A DNA stretch of 64,000 nucleotides. Source: Sycobia sp. Sy_11. Its lineage: Eukaryota; Arthropoda; Insecta; Hymenoptera; Epichrysomallidae. Numbering within the stretch: position 1 is the first letter of the stretch; every line of letters begins with the position of its first letter. Where the stretch lies: positions 1,240,501-1,304,500 of the forward strand of contig JACCIC010000099.1 in assembly GCA_018907035.1 (NCBI GenBank), read 5' to 3'. Below, piece after piece: positions 22,506-32,623 of this stretch. The notes under the pieces are model-generated. The model saw nothing but the letters and a program-made list of their open reading frames with translations. It was not told where the DNA came from and searched no databases. The translations under genes and the position numbers were made by a program.

Positions 22506-23926
22506 GTAATAAACGCGCGCCTCTTGTGCAATCATCGCTGCGTGCCCTATAATCGCTCGCGGAATGGAAAACTAGTTTCTCAACCGGTATTAAAATCGCT
22601 CGGCTGCTCGCTTTCACGATATGATAGCAGCAGCGTCAAAGCGTTCGATTCCACGTATCTGTTGTGCTTTTCTTTTCATAATTAAACTGAAAGTACTCTG
22701 TGCTAGGTACCTATTTAGACGAGATAATATCGTCTGAATTATACTTGTACATTACGGTTTAAAGTAGGCGGATTAAAATTTACTCCAATGATCTCTTAAC
22801 GCACATCTGAAATTGTCTATAGAACGAATAGGCTATTTAGCTTTTGTATCAGAACGAATTAAATTGTCAGAAACTGATATTTTTTCCTTAATTAAACGGT
22901 TGGCGTATAATTTGTGAAATAAAATATATTAATCTGTCATTACGCTTTCAACATACTTAACTACATATACAATTAAATTTTTTCTTTCATAATCATTTGT
23001 TATACTATTATGCCGTTATATTATAGTGGAATTAACAATTATTTCTCTACATATTTTTTTCTTAAAAAATAATTGTTGGAAAATTTTTAAAAATTATATA
23101 TTCACACTTTAAAACTTATAAACTTTTTTGTAGTTTACAATTTTCAGAAACAAAATTTCATAACACGATTTTTGAAACAAATCACTAAATATTTTTATCG
23201 GGCTTACGGTATGTTTAACAAACAAATATAATTATAATGACAGATATACTGAGTTTATTTATTATATAATTAATGATTATCTATTTACATAATATGCAAC
23301 AATAATGTTCTACGAATATATTTTGTAAAAATAAAAAAATTTTTTTCTTCATAAATTGACGAAATACATATTGTGCTCCAAATCGTAAAATTCGTAAAAT
23401 CGTAAAATCGTTTCGATTTTTTAAATCAACCGATCATTCTTAATCAACTGAGCCGTAACGCGGCTGTAACAGCCTTCCCCGCAGGCCCGCGCCAGCCCCG
23501 GTTCACCAGGGCCCTGTCCACCAGGCCCCGGCTTACCAGCCACCCGAGTACCAGCCCCAGTACCAGACTCAGCAGCACACCCAGGCGATCTATTCACCTG
23601 CCCAGCATCAGCCCCGCTTGAGCCACAAGCCGCCCAGCCAGCCGATCTTCACGCCCGCGGAGCCCGCGAGGCCCGCCCCGGCCCCCCACCAGTCCCAGCT
23701 GATCCAGCAGCCCCTCTACGCGGAGCAGGAACTCGGGCCCCAGCCCAACTACAAGAACGGCCCGATCCAGTTCGCGCCGGCGCCCGGCCAGGAGCCGCCC
23801 CAGCACCGATCCCAACCGCAGGCGCGCAGCGGCGGCGGCGGCATCCTCGACCAGCTGGCGAGGGATTACGCGCTGCCCCAGGGCGGCGCTCCGCCCCTGC
23901 ACGACATCAGTTTCGGATACTACTAG
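10727..23926 (+). CDS. Cuticular protein with Rebers-Riddiford (RR) chitin-binding domain, 4 coding exons
   Basis: Secreted structural protein expected to bind chitin in the cuticle. The coding exons 10,727-10,744, 20,600-20,896, 22,179-22,423 and 23,485-23,926 add up to 1,002 nt, giving 333 residues plus a TAG stop. All introns are GT-AG. Residues 1-20 form a signal peptide with a Leu-rich core and likely cleavage before Gln21. Residues 21-75 are Pro/Gln/Ala-rich. Residues 77-157 hold the extended RR domain, opening with PVAILKQINRHNEDGSY and including GKYGFVDDGG, VEYGADQYGFQPSGEG and a trailing PPTLVDE. The aromatic Tyr/Phe positions typical of the chitin-binding fold are kept. Residues 158-333 are Pro/Gln/Tyr-rich with an end motif LARDYALPQGG...FGYY. 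The domain looks RR-1-like and, from memory, resembles Drosophila Cpr97Ea, but I cannot confirm orthology. Codon third positions are GC-rich, in contrast to the surrounding introns. Confidence 0.9.
13325..13352. repeat. (GA)n microsatellite
   Basis: About 13 GA units inside intron 1, near a shorter GA run at 13,196-13,212. It lies in a locally GC-richer stretch (13,040-13,500). Confidence 0.9.
16532..16828 (+). CDS. Hypothetical small protein, 98 aa, nested in cuticle intron 1
   Basis: The frame is open from 16,235 to a TGA at 16,826-16,828, and ATG 16,532 gives 98 codons. From about 16,550 on, the codons end mostly in G or C, as in the cuticle exons, although the flanks are AT-rich. The composition is balanced and non-repetitive. 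The protein has a basic N-terminus (FCRNRR), a hydrophobic stretch of about 30 residues (approximately 12-41, containing LLDWSFLLPGKIVTNAVQLV) and then a polar C-terminal half with Cys residues and Tyr/Asp (LCFEDLDCARERYYDFDEV). This would suit a short membrane-anchored protein or the last exon of a larger one. Several acceptor-like AG sites lie upstream (for example 16,464-16,465, after CTTGAA). I do not recognise the family. It could also be a processed exon of another transcript. Confidence 0.45.
   Translation: MLSAFCRNRRVLLLDWSFLLPGKIVTNAVQLVLLNVLLKAIRELCFEDLDCARERYYDFDEVAASTSCRTGHVSCARSRDSNRSSLRYCTDYDKASIN
17519..17624. repeat. Compound CA/CG and (TA)n microsatellites
   Basis: CA and CG alternating purine-pyrimidine repeats (17,519-17,551) followed by a pure TA array (17,584-17,624). 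The alternating CG/CA tract is of the type that favours Z-DNA. Confidence 0.9.
18005..18032. repeat. (TATG)n tetranucleotide repeat
   Basis: About seven units of a TATG-type tetranucleotide in intron 1. Confidence 0.9.
20600..20896 (+). CDS. Cuticle gene coding exon 2
   Basis: Acceptor TTGTTGTCAG and donor AAG|GTATTG bound 99 phase-0 codons. It encodes the signal peptide core, the Pro/Gln/Ala-rich linker and the first part of the RR domain, ending ...EGADGSFK. The ATG at 20,540 that extends the open frame upstream would put an MQHLSVEI... peptide ahead of the hydrophobic core. It lies beyond the acceptor and in AT-rich sequence, so it is not used in this model. Confidence 0.9.
20897..22178 (+). 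other. Cuticle gene intron 2 (1,282 bp)
   Basis: GTATTG donor, TTGATTCAAG acceptor. The 5' third is GC-rich with open frames on both strands that are shadows. The rest is AT-rich. No further exon is needed, because exons 2 and 3 join in frame inside the RR domain. Confidence 0.85.
22179..22423 (+). CDS. Cuticle gene coding exon 3
   Basis: Opens in phase 0 with ATC GAG ACA AAG and encodes the second half of the RR domain (residues 106-157) followed by an acidic/Gln-rich segment (YQDYDYQQQPIARP). It ends with two bases of an Arg codon (AG|GTATAG), completed by the first base of exon 4. If intron 3 is retained, translation adds RYRK and stops at TGA 22,434-22,436, giving a 190-residue form that keeps the complete chitin-binding domain. 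Confidence 0.9.
22424..23484 (+). other. Cuticle gene intron 3 (1,061 bp)
   Basis: GTATAG donor, CCTTCCCCGCAG acceptor. A TA array begins about 20 bases after the donor. Near the 3' end there is a small tandem of CGTAAAAT units (about 23,383-23,412). The remainder is AT-rich without open frames of note. Confidence 0.85.
22447..22500. repeat. (TA)n microsatellite in intron 3
   Basis: About 27 pure TA units lying only about 23 bases downstream of the exon 3 donor. Self-pairing of a UA array in the transcript could affect use of that weak GTATAG donor. Confidence 0.95.
23485..23926 (+). CDS. Cuticle gene coding exon 4 (terminal)
   Basis: Begins in phase 2 (one base completes Arg187) and encodes 146 residues rich in Pro, Gln, Ala and Tyr, ending LHDISFGYY then TAG at 23,924-23,926. 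GC-rich codons end abruptly at the stop. A donor-like GGGGTGAGT at 23,951 just after the stop might mark a 3' UTR intron. The minus-strand open frame over the same bases is a shadow of the Pro/Gln-rich coding strand. Confidence 0.9.
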
Positions 23927-25560
23927 AGCCCCGCTCCGGATCCTTTCGGGGTGAGTTGGATTTTTGCTTTTGAACCGAGGAAAAGTTTCGGATCGAATCG
24001 TATCGAGTACGGAGGACGAAGGGAGGACTGAATCGGATTGGATATCCGGCAGCCGTTTCGGACCGTTTAAGCGTAACGAAAGCTTACATTTTCGATACGA
24101 CTTTAATTGAACTGAAACGGATAAAAACGGAAGTATATGGTTCAATGCGTTTTGCTTCTGTTCGAATTGCCAAAATTTTGTATCATTAATACGGAATATT
24201 GGAACTATAGTACGAGGAACTTTTTGATGTTGAAGCCATTTTAATAATTCGGATATTGAGCATGTCAAAATTGATCAAACAACTCGCACAGTATATGTAG
24301 GTTGAAAAGCTAGGTAGAATATTAGGCTTGTATACGTCATTCAACTGTCATGTTCGAACAACAGTAATGGTGAAAACGATTCAAACAGCCTAACGGCTTA
24401 AACAATTCAACCAACTGAATTGTTTAAAGATGTTGATCACTTTTAATGACTAAAGTCTTCTAACGGCCAGAACACTTTAAACACTAAAAAACATCATTTG
24501 AATTTCGAATAAAAGTCGAAGAATTAATTGAAATGGGTCTAGATAAGTTTTTGAACTAAAACTGTTTGAAATTCATTTAATCGTAAAATGCGTAATCCGA
24601 TTCAATCTATAACGATAAGGTGGCTTTTTTCACATAAATCAATCGAAAAAATTGCAATGCATTGAAACATCTATTCCTGTCCACCTTTAATAATAATAAT
24701 AACAATATCTCATTTTTGTAATAATTAATTAGATTTGAATTGATATAGGATTCAATGGATTGCTTTTTCTTTTATTGATATAGAAAAAAAGACGAAAGGT
24801 CAAATCATTAAAAAATCATAGATTCATTGTCATCTACTTTGTTGAATTAACTTTAAATGGAAATATAAAATGTATATTTTAAATACTATGAGATATTTAT
24901 TAGATATTTTTGAAAATCTAGAAAGATGCAAATAAAACAATGATTATTTAAAGAGCAAACAAACCGTATTGTACAATATTCTAAATCCTTTAATTTTTTA
25001 AATTTTCTAGATACAATACACTCCTGAAGCGCAATCATATCAAACAAGCTGAAATGAAGGCGAAAAAGGATTTCGTGATGCCAATCTACCCATGAGATTC
25101 TGAAGCGTATATACATAAAATATATGTTGTTCCAAAGGGAGCATCGTTGCGGAAAAGGAGAAAAATTTTAAAAGCCGAATTGGAGGAAGAAGGCTCTTTC
25201 TCTCTTTTATATATGACTATCAACTATTTCGATACCTTATATCAATCGACATATATTTATTAGTTCATAAAAGCAGGTACTAGGAGTTTAGAATTTCCGC
25301 CCTCCCTGACTCTCATTCTCTCTTTGTCTTTCTCACACGCACTCCCACACGCGTGCGCATACACACACATACACAATCCGTTTTTCTTACTGAAACTCCA
25401 TTTTCCTCTTTTTTCATATTCTTATGTTTTCTGTCTACTTATTATCAAATCTAGGATAACGTAACGCACACGCGTCTTACGCAGGAGGTAACAATTGTAT
25501 TGTCTCCTCTATCATGCTCTCTCTCTCCCCCTCTATCTCTTTCCTTCTCTATCTCTCTCC
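23927..25560 (+). other. Presumed 3' UTR and downstream flank of the cuticle gene
   Basis: GC content falls progressively after the stop. The first clear AATAAA is at 24,508-24,513, so the transcript may end soon after. Other AATAAA-like sites follow near 24,930. From 24,700 to 25,560 the sequence is AT-rich and then pyrimidine-rich, with no supported exon. Confidence 0.4.
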
Positions 25561-25562
25561 TG

Positions 25563-25564
<2 letters not shown>

Positions 25565-25624
<60 letters not shown>
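25565..25624. repeat. (TC)n microsatellite
   Basis: About 30 TC units within a longer pyrimidine-rich tract (25,500-25,630). Confidence 0.95.
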
Positions 25625-25626
<2 letters not shown>

Positions 25627-25669
25627 CCCGATTCTATTCTTCTTCGTTCCAACCAGCCCTCCCCATGAT

Positions 25670-25938
25670 CCACGATGCGAAATAATCGTCCCTGTGCATT
25701 AGATACGCGGCGCGTTTGCGCGGGCACTTTCACTCTCGCGCGAGCGCGAGCGCGCACATGCATAAGTCGAGCGTTAAATGCATCGTGTGCACCAGCTGTT
25801 GCTACTGCTGTTGCTGCGACCATCGCGACCGTAACGTTGCGCGTGCACATTTACAATCTACACACAATACACCCGAAACGAAATCGCGCACGCGCGGCGA
25901 AGTGGGTTTTGTAATTATATTATTGGATAATAATCGGG

Positions 25939-25997
<59 letters not shown>

Positions 25998-26250
25998 GCA
26001 TTTATCGGTTTGGTTCTGCAACGGGGGGCGACGAGGACCGGGCGCGCGCCCGCGCCTGTTGACTCGAGGACGCGTGCCCCTTCCCCCCCCCCCTCAAGCA
26101 CCGATCAACCTAATGAATTCCTATATATACGAGGTCTATTCCATATTTGAAATTTTGTGTTCCATCCGACAATGTTTGTCGTCGTGGGACGCAACAAAAT
26201 TGATCGTTTCTCTTGCCGGCTTTCGGCGTCTAAATTTGACGCCGGATACA
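25670..26250. promoter_or_regulatory. CpG-rich patch split by a TA array
   Basis: CG-rich sequence on both sides of a TA array (25,942-25,994). Contains GCGCGAGCGCGAGCGC-like alternation near 25,740. No exon recognised. Confidence 0.25.
25942..25994. repeat. (TA)n microsatellite
   Basis: About 26 pure TA units inside CG-rich sequence. Confidence 0.95.
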
Positions 26251-26259
26251 AGCGAACAT

Positions 26260-26820
26260 ATTATAACGCTCTTTAATATTATTATATTTCGTTATTGTAT
26301 TTCGTCGGAGGCACATAAAAATGTACATGTTGTTGTAAAATTAATTAATTGTAAATTTTAAGCTTCTTTTTTTATACATAATGATTATCAGTATAAGTAC
26401 ATTATTTTGTTCGAAGCTTCCTTTTTTTTATCATGAACACCTTGAATGTTCGCAAAATAATGCGTGCTTATAATAAAAAATACAAGTCAGAATTAATTGT
26501 TCTTATTTTTCCCTCCAATACTCCTAGGTCATTTTATACCAATTTCTAATTATAATAAAGTGTGAGAATTGGTAAAGTCAAGATTTTGTTATGCGCAAAT
26601 TACGTAGGATTAATCGTTTTCTTATCATAACTGACTAAGGAGAAGATTTGCATAGTTCAATACTTTTAAAAAGCATTGCACAAAAGAGATAGGAGTATAC
26701 GATATAAAAACTCCCAAATGAACCCTTACGTAATTTGTACGCACAGCCTGCAAAGAAATGTTCAATAAATTGTCCTGATCGATATATCTATATAAAAAGA
26801 AAACCAATTGAAGTGCGCGT
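26260..26820. other. AT-rich spacer
   Basis: AT-rich, short open frames only, nothing recognised. Confidence 0.5.
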
Positions 26821-26829
26821 AAAGCAGAA

Positions 26830-27330
26830 TGTATATGCCTGGATCAAGGGACGGCATCGGCGGCGGCGAGCGACGCTTGTAAAAGCCAACCCGCTTAAAA
26901 AACACACGAGCGACAGACGAACAAAAAGCAACAACAGCAAAAAACGAATGAACCGCAATTCACAATCGCATATATAAGTCAAGGCGGCCAGAGCGATCGG
27001 GCGCCGTGCGGATCTTTTCGAGAAAGGAGGCAGGGTGTGGTCTCTTACTCTCGTGTCTCGACCGGCCGACCGCGCAGCGCGTATTATACGCGTCCGCGTT
27101 GCGCATTCGTAAACGCGCGGTCGGGCTCGCGCGCGAACTTTCTAAATCGCCTCGTGCAGCGAAATGCAAAAGGTCTGATACCGCATTTTTTATGCACATG
27201 TATAGATAATGTAATAGTGCGCGGCTCTGGAGTTGGTGTAAAATTATGTCGACGCGCGGACGACAAAGAGAGTCGCGTCATCTTTCCTCGTTAATAAGGC
27301 CGTCCTCATTAAGCGATTCCTCGTTATAAA
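26830..27330. promoter_or_regulatory. CpG-rich patch
   Basis: A 500-base GC- and CG-rich block with overlapping low-complexity open frames on both strands and no domain. Candidate regulatory DNA by composition only. Confidence 0.25.
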
Positions 27331-27339
27331 GGGAATATC

Positions 27340-28099
27340 GATCACGGTATACGTTCGATGCAAAGGTTTCTTCGAACGCGATGATCTTTGAGTATTACTT
27401 TAATTAAAGCGCGGTAATTAAAATATCAAGAACATTTCGCTGGGACGGTCGCTCGTTTGGTTAAGCAGATGCAAAAGTCAATGATAAATCCTGATAATTT
27501 GGTTATAGGTTTGACAGAATTCAATATTTTCTTATCGAAGTTTTATGCACATAGAAGGTACGATATTAATTTTCTACAATGATTCGTTATCAGATTCAAA
27601 AGTTTTCCATAAAAGAGATTAAAAAAATTCACAACAGTCAAGCATGTATAATAACGCATTCTATATTTATCATAATATAATTGTTATAATATTCACAAAA
27701 GGTTGTGTGTATAACGTATTTTACCAAAATGTCAAGATATAAACTACAATGATCTAGTTAACCGAACTATATAAATTGACATTTCCTTCGATTTCTAAGA
27801 AATATAATTAGTTGCGTAGGTGTCTGCGTGGCAACGAACGCGATACAACAGGAATTGCATGTTCGCGCGCGCGCACACACGCATAGGCAGGCAAACGCAT
27901 ATATATATATATATATCAGAATAGACATAAGTTATAAAACACGCGTGCGCTTATGCATTGCGGAGCAAAAAATAAAATTTTGCTTCCGTTATCCAAACTT
28001 TCACTTTGAGAAAGCAATATATTGCACAATTAAAAATAAAATAATGAAGCCACGTCGCTGGGGCGTGCGGTTCTTGTGCGCATTTTTCATCTATCGACG

Positions 28100-28160
<61 letters not shown>

Positions 28161-29640
28161 GATTACAAGGGAAAACGCGGGACACTTGATTTATTGAGTG
28201 GTGAGCTTTATTTAGATTTGGTCAACTTTATAGATTATCCGTATACAGTTTGTGCTAATTTCACGACTTTAAGCATGTAATATAATAAATGATATGATTA
28301 TTGATTATATACGAGGTGAGTAATTATACTATTCAGTACAAGAGTTTTATCAACAGCTTACAATTTCACAATTGACGAAAATAAAAAAGGATTCAAATGT
28401 CGTGATAAACAAGAACACTTATAAAAAAATATGATGAAATGAATAAAAGAAAAATTAGATGTAAAAATTGGTATTTTACATTAATTAAATATTTTTTATT
28501 CGATTAAAAAAAGTTAAACGTATTCATATAAAATAATTCGATTAAGGCTAGTTTGAGGGAATATATTAAATTAAAAATTAAAAATTGTATGTATGCGACT
28601 ATTTTGAATTATATTAATAAATATTATATCAATCTTAGAGTCTTTATACTATAATACATCATTCTATAATACGTGAAGAACCATATCAAATTGAACATAA
28701 TGAAAAAATTTTCATTTTTCCTTGACTGTTTTTTTAGAAAATTGAATTAAATATCTTCATATTCAGCATTGCATATTGAATAATTACACGTATAGTATTA
28801 GGATATATGCCAACCTATTTAGGAACCCAACGGATGTCTTAGGGAAGAACGTATCCAATATTTATGTCTACCGCTTCTTAAATATTGTTCCACATGCCAC
28901 GGTACCGCAAGCGTCATTACGTTAGTGAAATGAGGAGAACTGAGAAGGAAAGTCTGCAATCATTGCATAACCAATTGTCTCCAACTTAATAAAGTGGATT
29001 GAAAGTAAAATAAAACATATCTTTTTAAAATAACTGTTTTGTATCAACGGACCTTCCTTCTATTTATTTTTATGTGACAATTCTTGACATAGGTTATATT
29101 TAATAAATAGGTTAAAGATTAGAAATTGTATCTTTTTAGTGTAATACAGGGTTGTTCAAAGCTCTTATTTATGCCAATTTACGACCAGTAACATCAAGTT
29201 AGAATAGTGCATATCAAAATTAATTTTAGTTTATTAAAAATGGAGATTTGTTAAAAAATGATTAAATAGTATATTTCACAAATATAGTAATCATCAGCTT
29301 CTTAACAATTCTTTAAAGAAGCATTCTTAAAACTTTTATTTTCTTATTACAGAGATAAGAACAGAGGTAATTATAAAAAATACTTTAATTTTTGGGCAAA
29401 CAATTGGTGAAAATTGTCAATTAATCATAAATATAATGATAAATAATAATAATAACATTGCAGGGCGCGTTTATATAAAAAAAAATGTGTGGGAAGTTTT
29501 GAACAAATTGATAAATGTAAAAATTTGTAAGTAAAGGAAATTTACACTATACAATTTTCACATAAAAAGAAATAGAAGTAAGATCCATTGACACAAAAGT
29601 TAAGTTATTCTTGTTTTTTATTATATTTAATAAATTTTAT
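27340..29640. other. AT-rich spacer
   Basis: AT-rich with a CA/CG/TA compound repeat near 27,870-27,917 and a TA array at 28,099-28,151. A TE-terminus-like ACAGGGTTGTTCAAA starts at 29,146. No gene recognised. Confidence 0.5.
28099..28151. repeat. (TA)n microsatellite
   Basis: About 26 pure TA units, followed by TATG units. Confidence 0.95.
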
Positions 29641-29644
29641 TAAG

Positions 29645-29703
29645 ATGGAAACAGTTGGTCCTCCGATGTTGGTAAACTCTCTTTATGAGTATGCCCTAGC
29701 CAA
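29645..29703 (+). other. Weak exon candidate (METVGPP...ALA)
   Basis: A 59-base open stretch preceded by a T-rich acceptor-like TATTAAG and followed by a consensus donor GTAAGT. It begins with ATG and reads METVGPPMLVNSLYEYALA. The peptide is not repetitive, but it is too short to identify and no partner exon was found nearby. It could be a 5' coding exon of a gene continuing beyond view, or chance. Confidence 0.15.
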
Positions 29704-29768
29704 GTAAGTAGAGGTATTTTTTTTTATATTCTGCTGGTTTTTCTAAATTTTTATTCAATATTTATTAT

Positions 29769-29820
<52 letters not shown>
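29769..29820. repeat. (TA)n microsatellite
   Basis: About 26 pure TA units. Confidence 0.95.
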
Positions 29821-29824
<4 letters not shown>

Positions 29825-30478
29825 CAAATGTGTGACATGTGACATGAATAATTCACTTTTATAAAGAAAAATTACTATATTTGTAATGTCCAATCTAGCA
29901 ATCGTAAGGCTTACGTCTCAGTTACAAAAAATCCAAATAATTATGTAAAAAAAACTAAATGAAAAATATTGTATAGAATAAAGAATAATATAGTGACTGA
30001 ATTTAGATTAACTATCGAAAAATTTTAAAGTTAATACGAGAACCATACCAACAAATACAGTTGTAATTGAAATCCAACGCCTACAGTACAGGCAACCACT
30101 TGGGCTCTCTTGCAAGTGCGGCTGTCTCTTGCCGACTCTCTTTGTCTCTCTCTATTTCTTCATTTCTCTTTCTCTCTTTCTCTCTCTTGCGACCCATGAG
30201 TCGCAAGGTTATTATCCTTTGTGTCGATTACGAAACGCTGACGTAACGCGTGCGCGCGCTCTCCACCACCGGACAAGGATAGTAAGTCCTAGTACAAATA
30301 CAGGACGAGAAGCTTAAATTCAAAGCCCAGATATATGTATGTGCGTATGTATGTATGAATGTATGTAAATATGCATATCTACACACACCCACGCACACAC
30401 ATATTCAGGAGAGCTGGAGATCAAGTGTTCTCACGAGATACATCGACTGCTCCACGTGCGGGCGTGTGTTGCATAATT

Positions 30479-30479
<1 letters not shown>

Positions 30480-30536
<57 letters not shown>
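30480..30536. repeat. (TA)n microsatellite
   Basis: About 28 pure TA units. Confidence 0.95.
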
Positions 30537-30538
<2 letters not shown>

Positions 30539-31158
30539 TATATATTCGTCTGACGAATCCGGCCCGCCGTCCTCCGCCCGCGCGATAAGTATCTCGATTA
30601 CGGGGGTATTTTTTGACGGCCAAATCCGTGGCAGACACTCATATACATAAAAGCATGCACACGTATAGATATACATACGAACGGGGGAGGAAAAAGGCCG
30701 AGGCCTCCACCCCGAGTGGTGAACGGATCGGCCTGATTTCCGAGCGGAAACCCCCTTTCGTTCTACTTCTGCTCTGCTTCATATTTCACCTTTCCGCGGA
30801 TTAACGGCTAATTACGCGCTCGCTTGATTTTAATATCGGTAGCGACATCTATATATATTTGTCTTGCATTGACATCAGAGCTCTCGCTCTGGTACTTTTT
30901 TGCTCTCTTTTTTGCTCTCCTTCTCCCTGGTTCGCGTTATATTATTGCGCTCGGGCCACCGATCACCAAGGTCTTCGAGGGGAACGAACATGGCAGGAGA
31001 CACAGTTGGAAATTTGCAACTCTTTCGACAAACGCTTAAAACTACCGCGGGAAGGGCGGTCGCGTCTTCAGAATGAAAACGACATATAGCGGTGTGAAAA
31101 TTTTGGCCTGTTGCGTCGACTCTGGGAGATTCATCTTTGCGCGCACTTCTTGAGGTAG

Positions 31159-31159
<1 letters not shown>

Positions 31160-31217
<58 letters not shown>
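31160..31217. repeat. (TA)n microsatellite
   Basis: About 28 pure TA units. Confidence 0.95.
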
Positions 31218-31219
<2 letters not shown>

Positions 31220-32514
31220 GAGTTAGTTTAATGTCATCATGGAATTTCATTGTTCGAAGAATACCTCTTGAACGACCGGATGCCGGGCAGTTACGAAGCT
31301 TCCTGTATAATTAAATATATGTACTTAATTAGTGTAAAGATTATAATAGCATTTGCAAAAAAAAATGAATGCTTTGATAATCAAAAGTAAGTAATTATTA
31401 TAGTTAAAAGTCATTTTAAAATGTGAAATTATTAATATACTTCTTGAGCAAGAATTGCACTGCTTTCTTAATTTCACTATCTGACTATAGAAAAGGACTA
31501 ATTTTATACAAGTACGTACAAATAACTTCTTAAATTACATTTTCTGTATTCACAAGCATTATGATATGTTAATCGTTTTTCCATAGTTTTTCACAGAATC
31601 TTTTCAACAAATTGATTTTCATGTTGAGTTGACAACAAATGGATTCGACTAGAATAATATTTTTAATAACGCAGTTATTTTAAATTCTTTTTCATCATTG
31701 CAACCTCAAAATCAGAAAATTAGTATGCTTTTAAGTTTCATGATCAAAAATATTTTCGAACACTAGTATGCAAATGAATTATTTACGTCGTGAGACAGTT
31801 CATCACTGAGCGAAGCGAGAAATAACCAACTTCGAAGCTCGCGTTCAAATATACTATATCTATATTACTATAATGATCTCTTAAAAAGGATCAAGGCTAA
31901 AAAAAGTCTCGCAGTCGATAAATATATAGTTTAAAATTACCAAATAGATGACGCATGCAAAACCATTTCTAAGCAAATAAAATCTATAATTTAATTAGTT
32001 GTAATCGTAACGCATTAAGCCTTTTCATTTTTTGTTAAACCATTATACTGTTTATGTATTGTTTTGATTCCTGCTGAACGCATAATTTAAGAATGATTAA
32101 CTAGATAAAATCGAGTAAACGCCAGTTGTACCAAATCAAAACAGAGAAGGAAAGTCAAAAGAAAGTAAAACTCACATTGCGCGCACCAAATTTCCGACAG
32201 TAGGCGCTCTATGTATACAACTGGTTTCGTTTCGCAATATTTCGAATAAAATGGCAAAGCTCGGTTCGTTCAAGGTGCAACTGTCTCCAAGGAATTCCAG
32301 CTTTCTCGTTACGCTCTTTAATCGCTGCTCTTCGATTACACGATAAATTCTTTTCAAATTAATACGATAGCTTTCTTGCATCCATGCGCGTCACAATACC
32401 GTTCGTTTTTACAAAAGAAATTTCACGATAGGCCAATTACTTTCTGCTCAGCAATTCCGAAAGCGAAGACTACGCGAGTAAATTTTATGCCATATAGAAA
32501 AATCTTGCAATAAT

Positions 32515-32515
<1 letters not shown>

Positions 32516-32612
<97 letters not shown>

Positions 32613-32623
32613 TAATAATAATA
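32516..32623. repeat. (AAC)n/(AAT)n microsatellite, left flank of retroelement
   Basis: About 20 AAC units pass into about 15 AAT units. It abuts the 3' end of the minus-strand R1-like element. A shorter array of the same units lies at the other end (35,093-35,131), so the element appears to sit within one AAC/AAT repeat. Confidence 0.9.

Larger units (their letters stand above)
29830..32510. other. Mixed spacer, no gene supported
   Basis: AT-rich to 30,060, moderately GC-rich and microsatellite-rich from about 30,070 to 31,150 (pyrimidine tract 30,140-30,190, TATG/CA units near 30,330-30,400, TA arrays listed separately), then AT-rich. A 69-codon minus-strand open frame at 32,172-32,381 has unremarkable composition and no known match. 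Confidence 0.5.

Noticed and set aside
23594..24268. 224-codon minus-strand frame over cuticle exon 4
   Set aside because: Shadow of the Pro/Gln-rich coding exon extending into 3' flank, with no domain.
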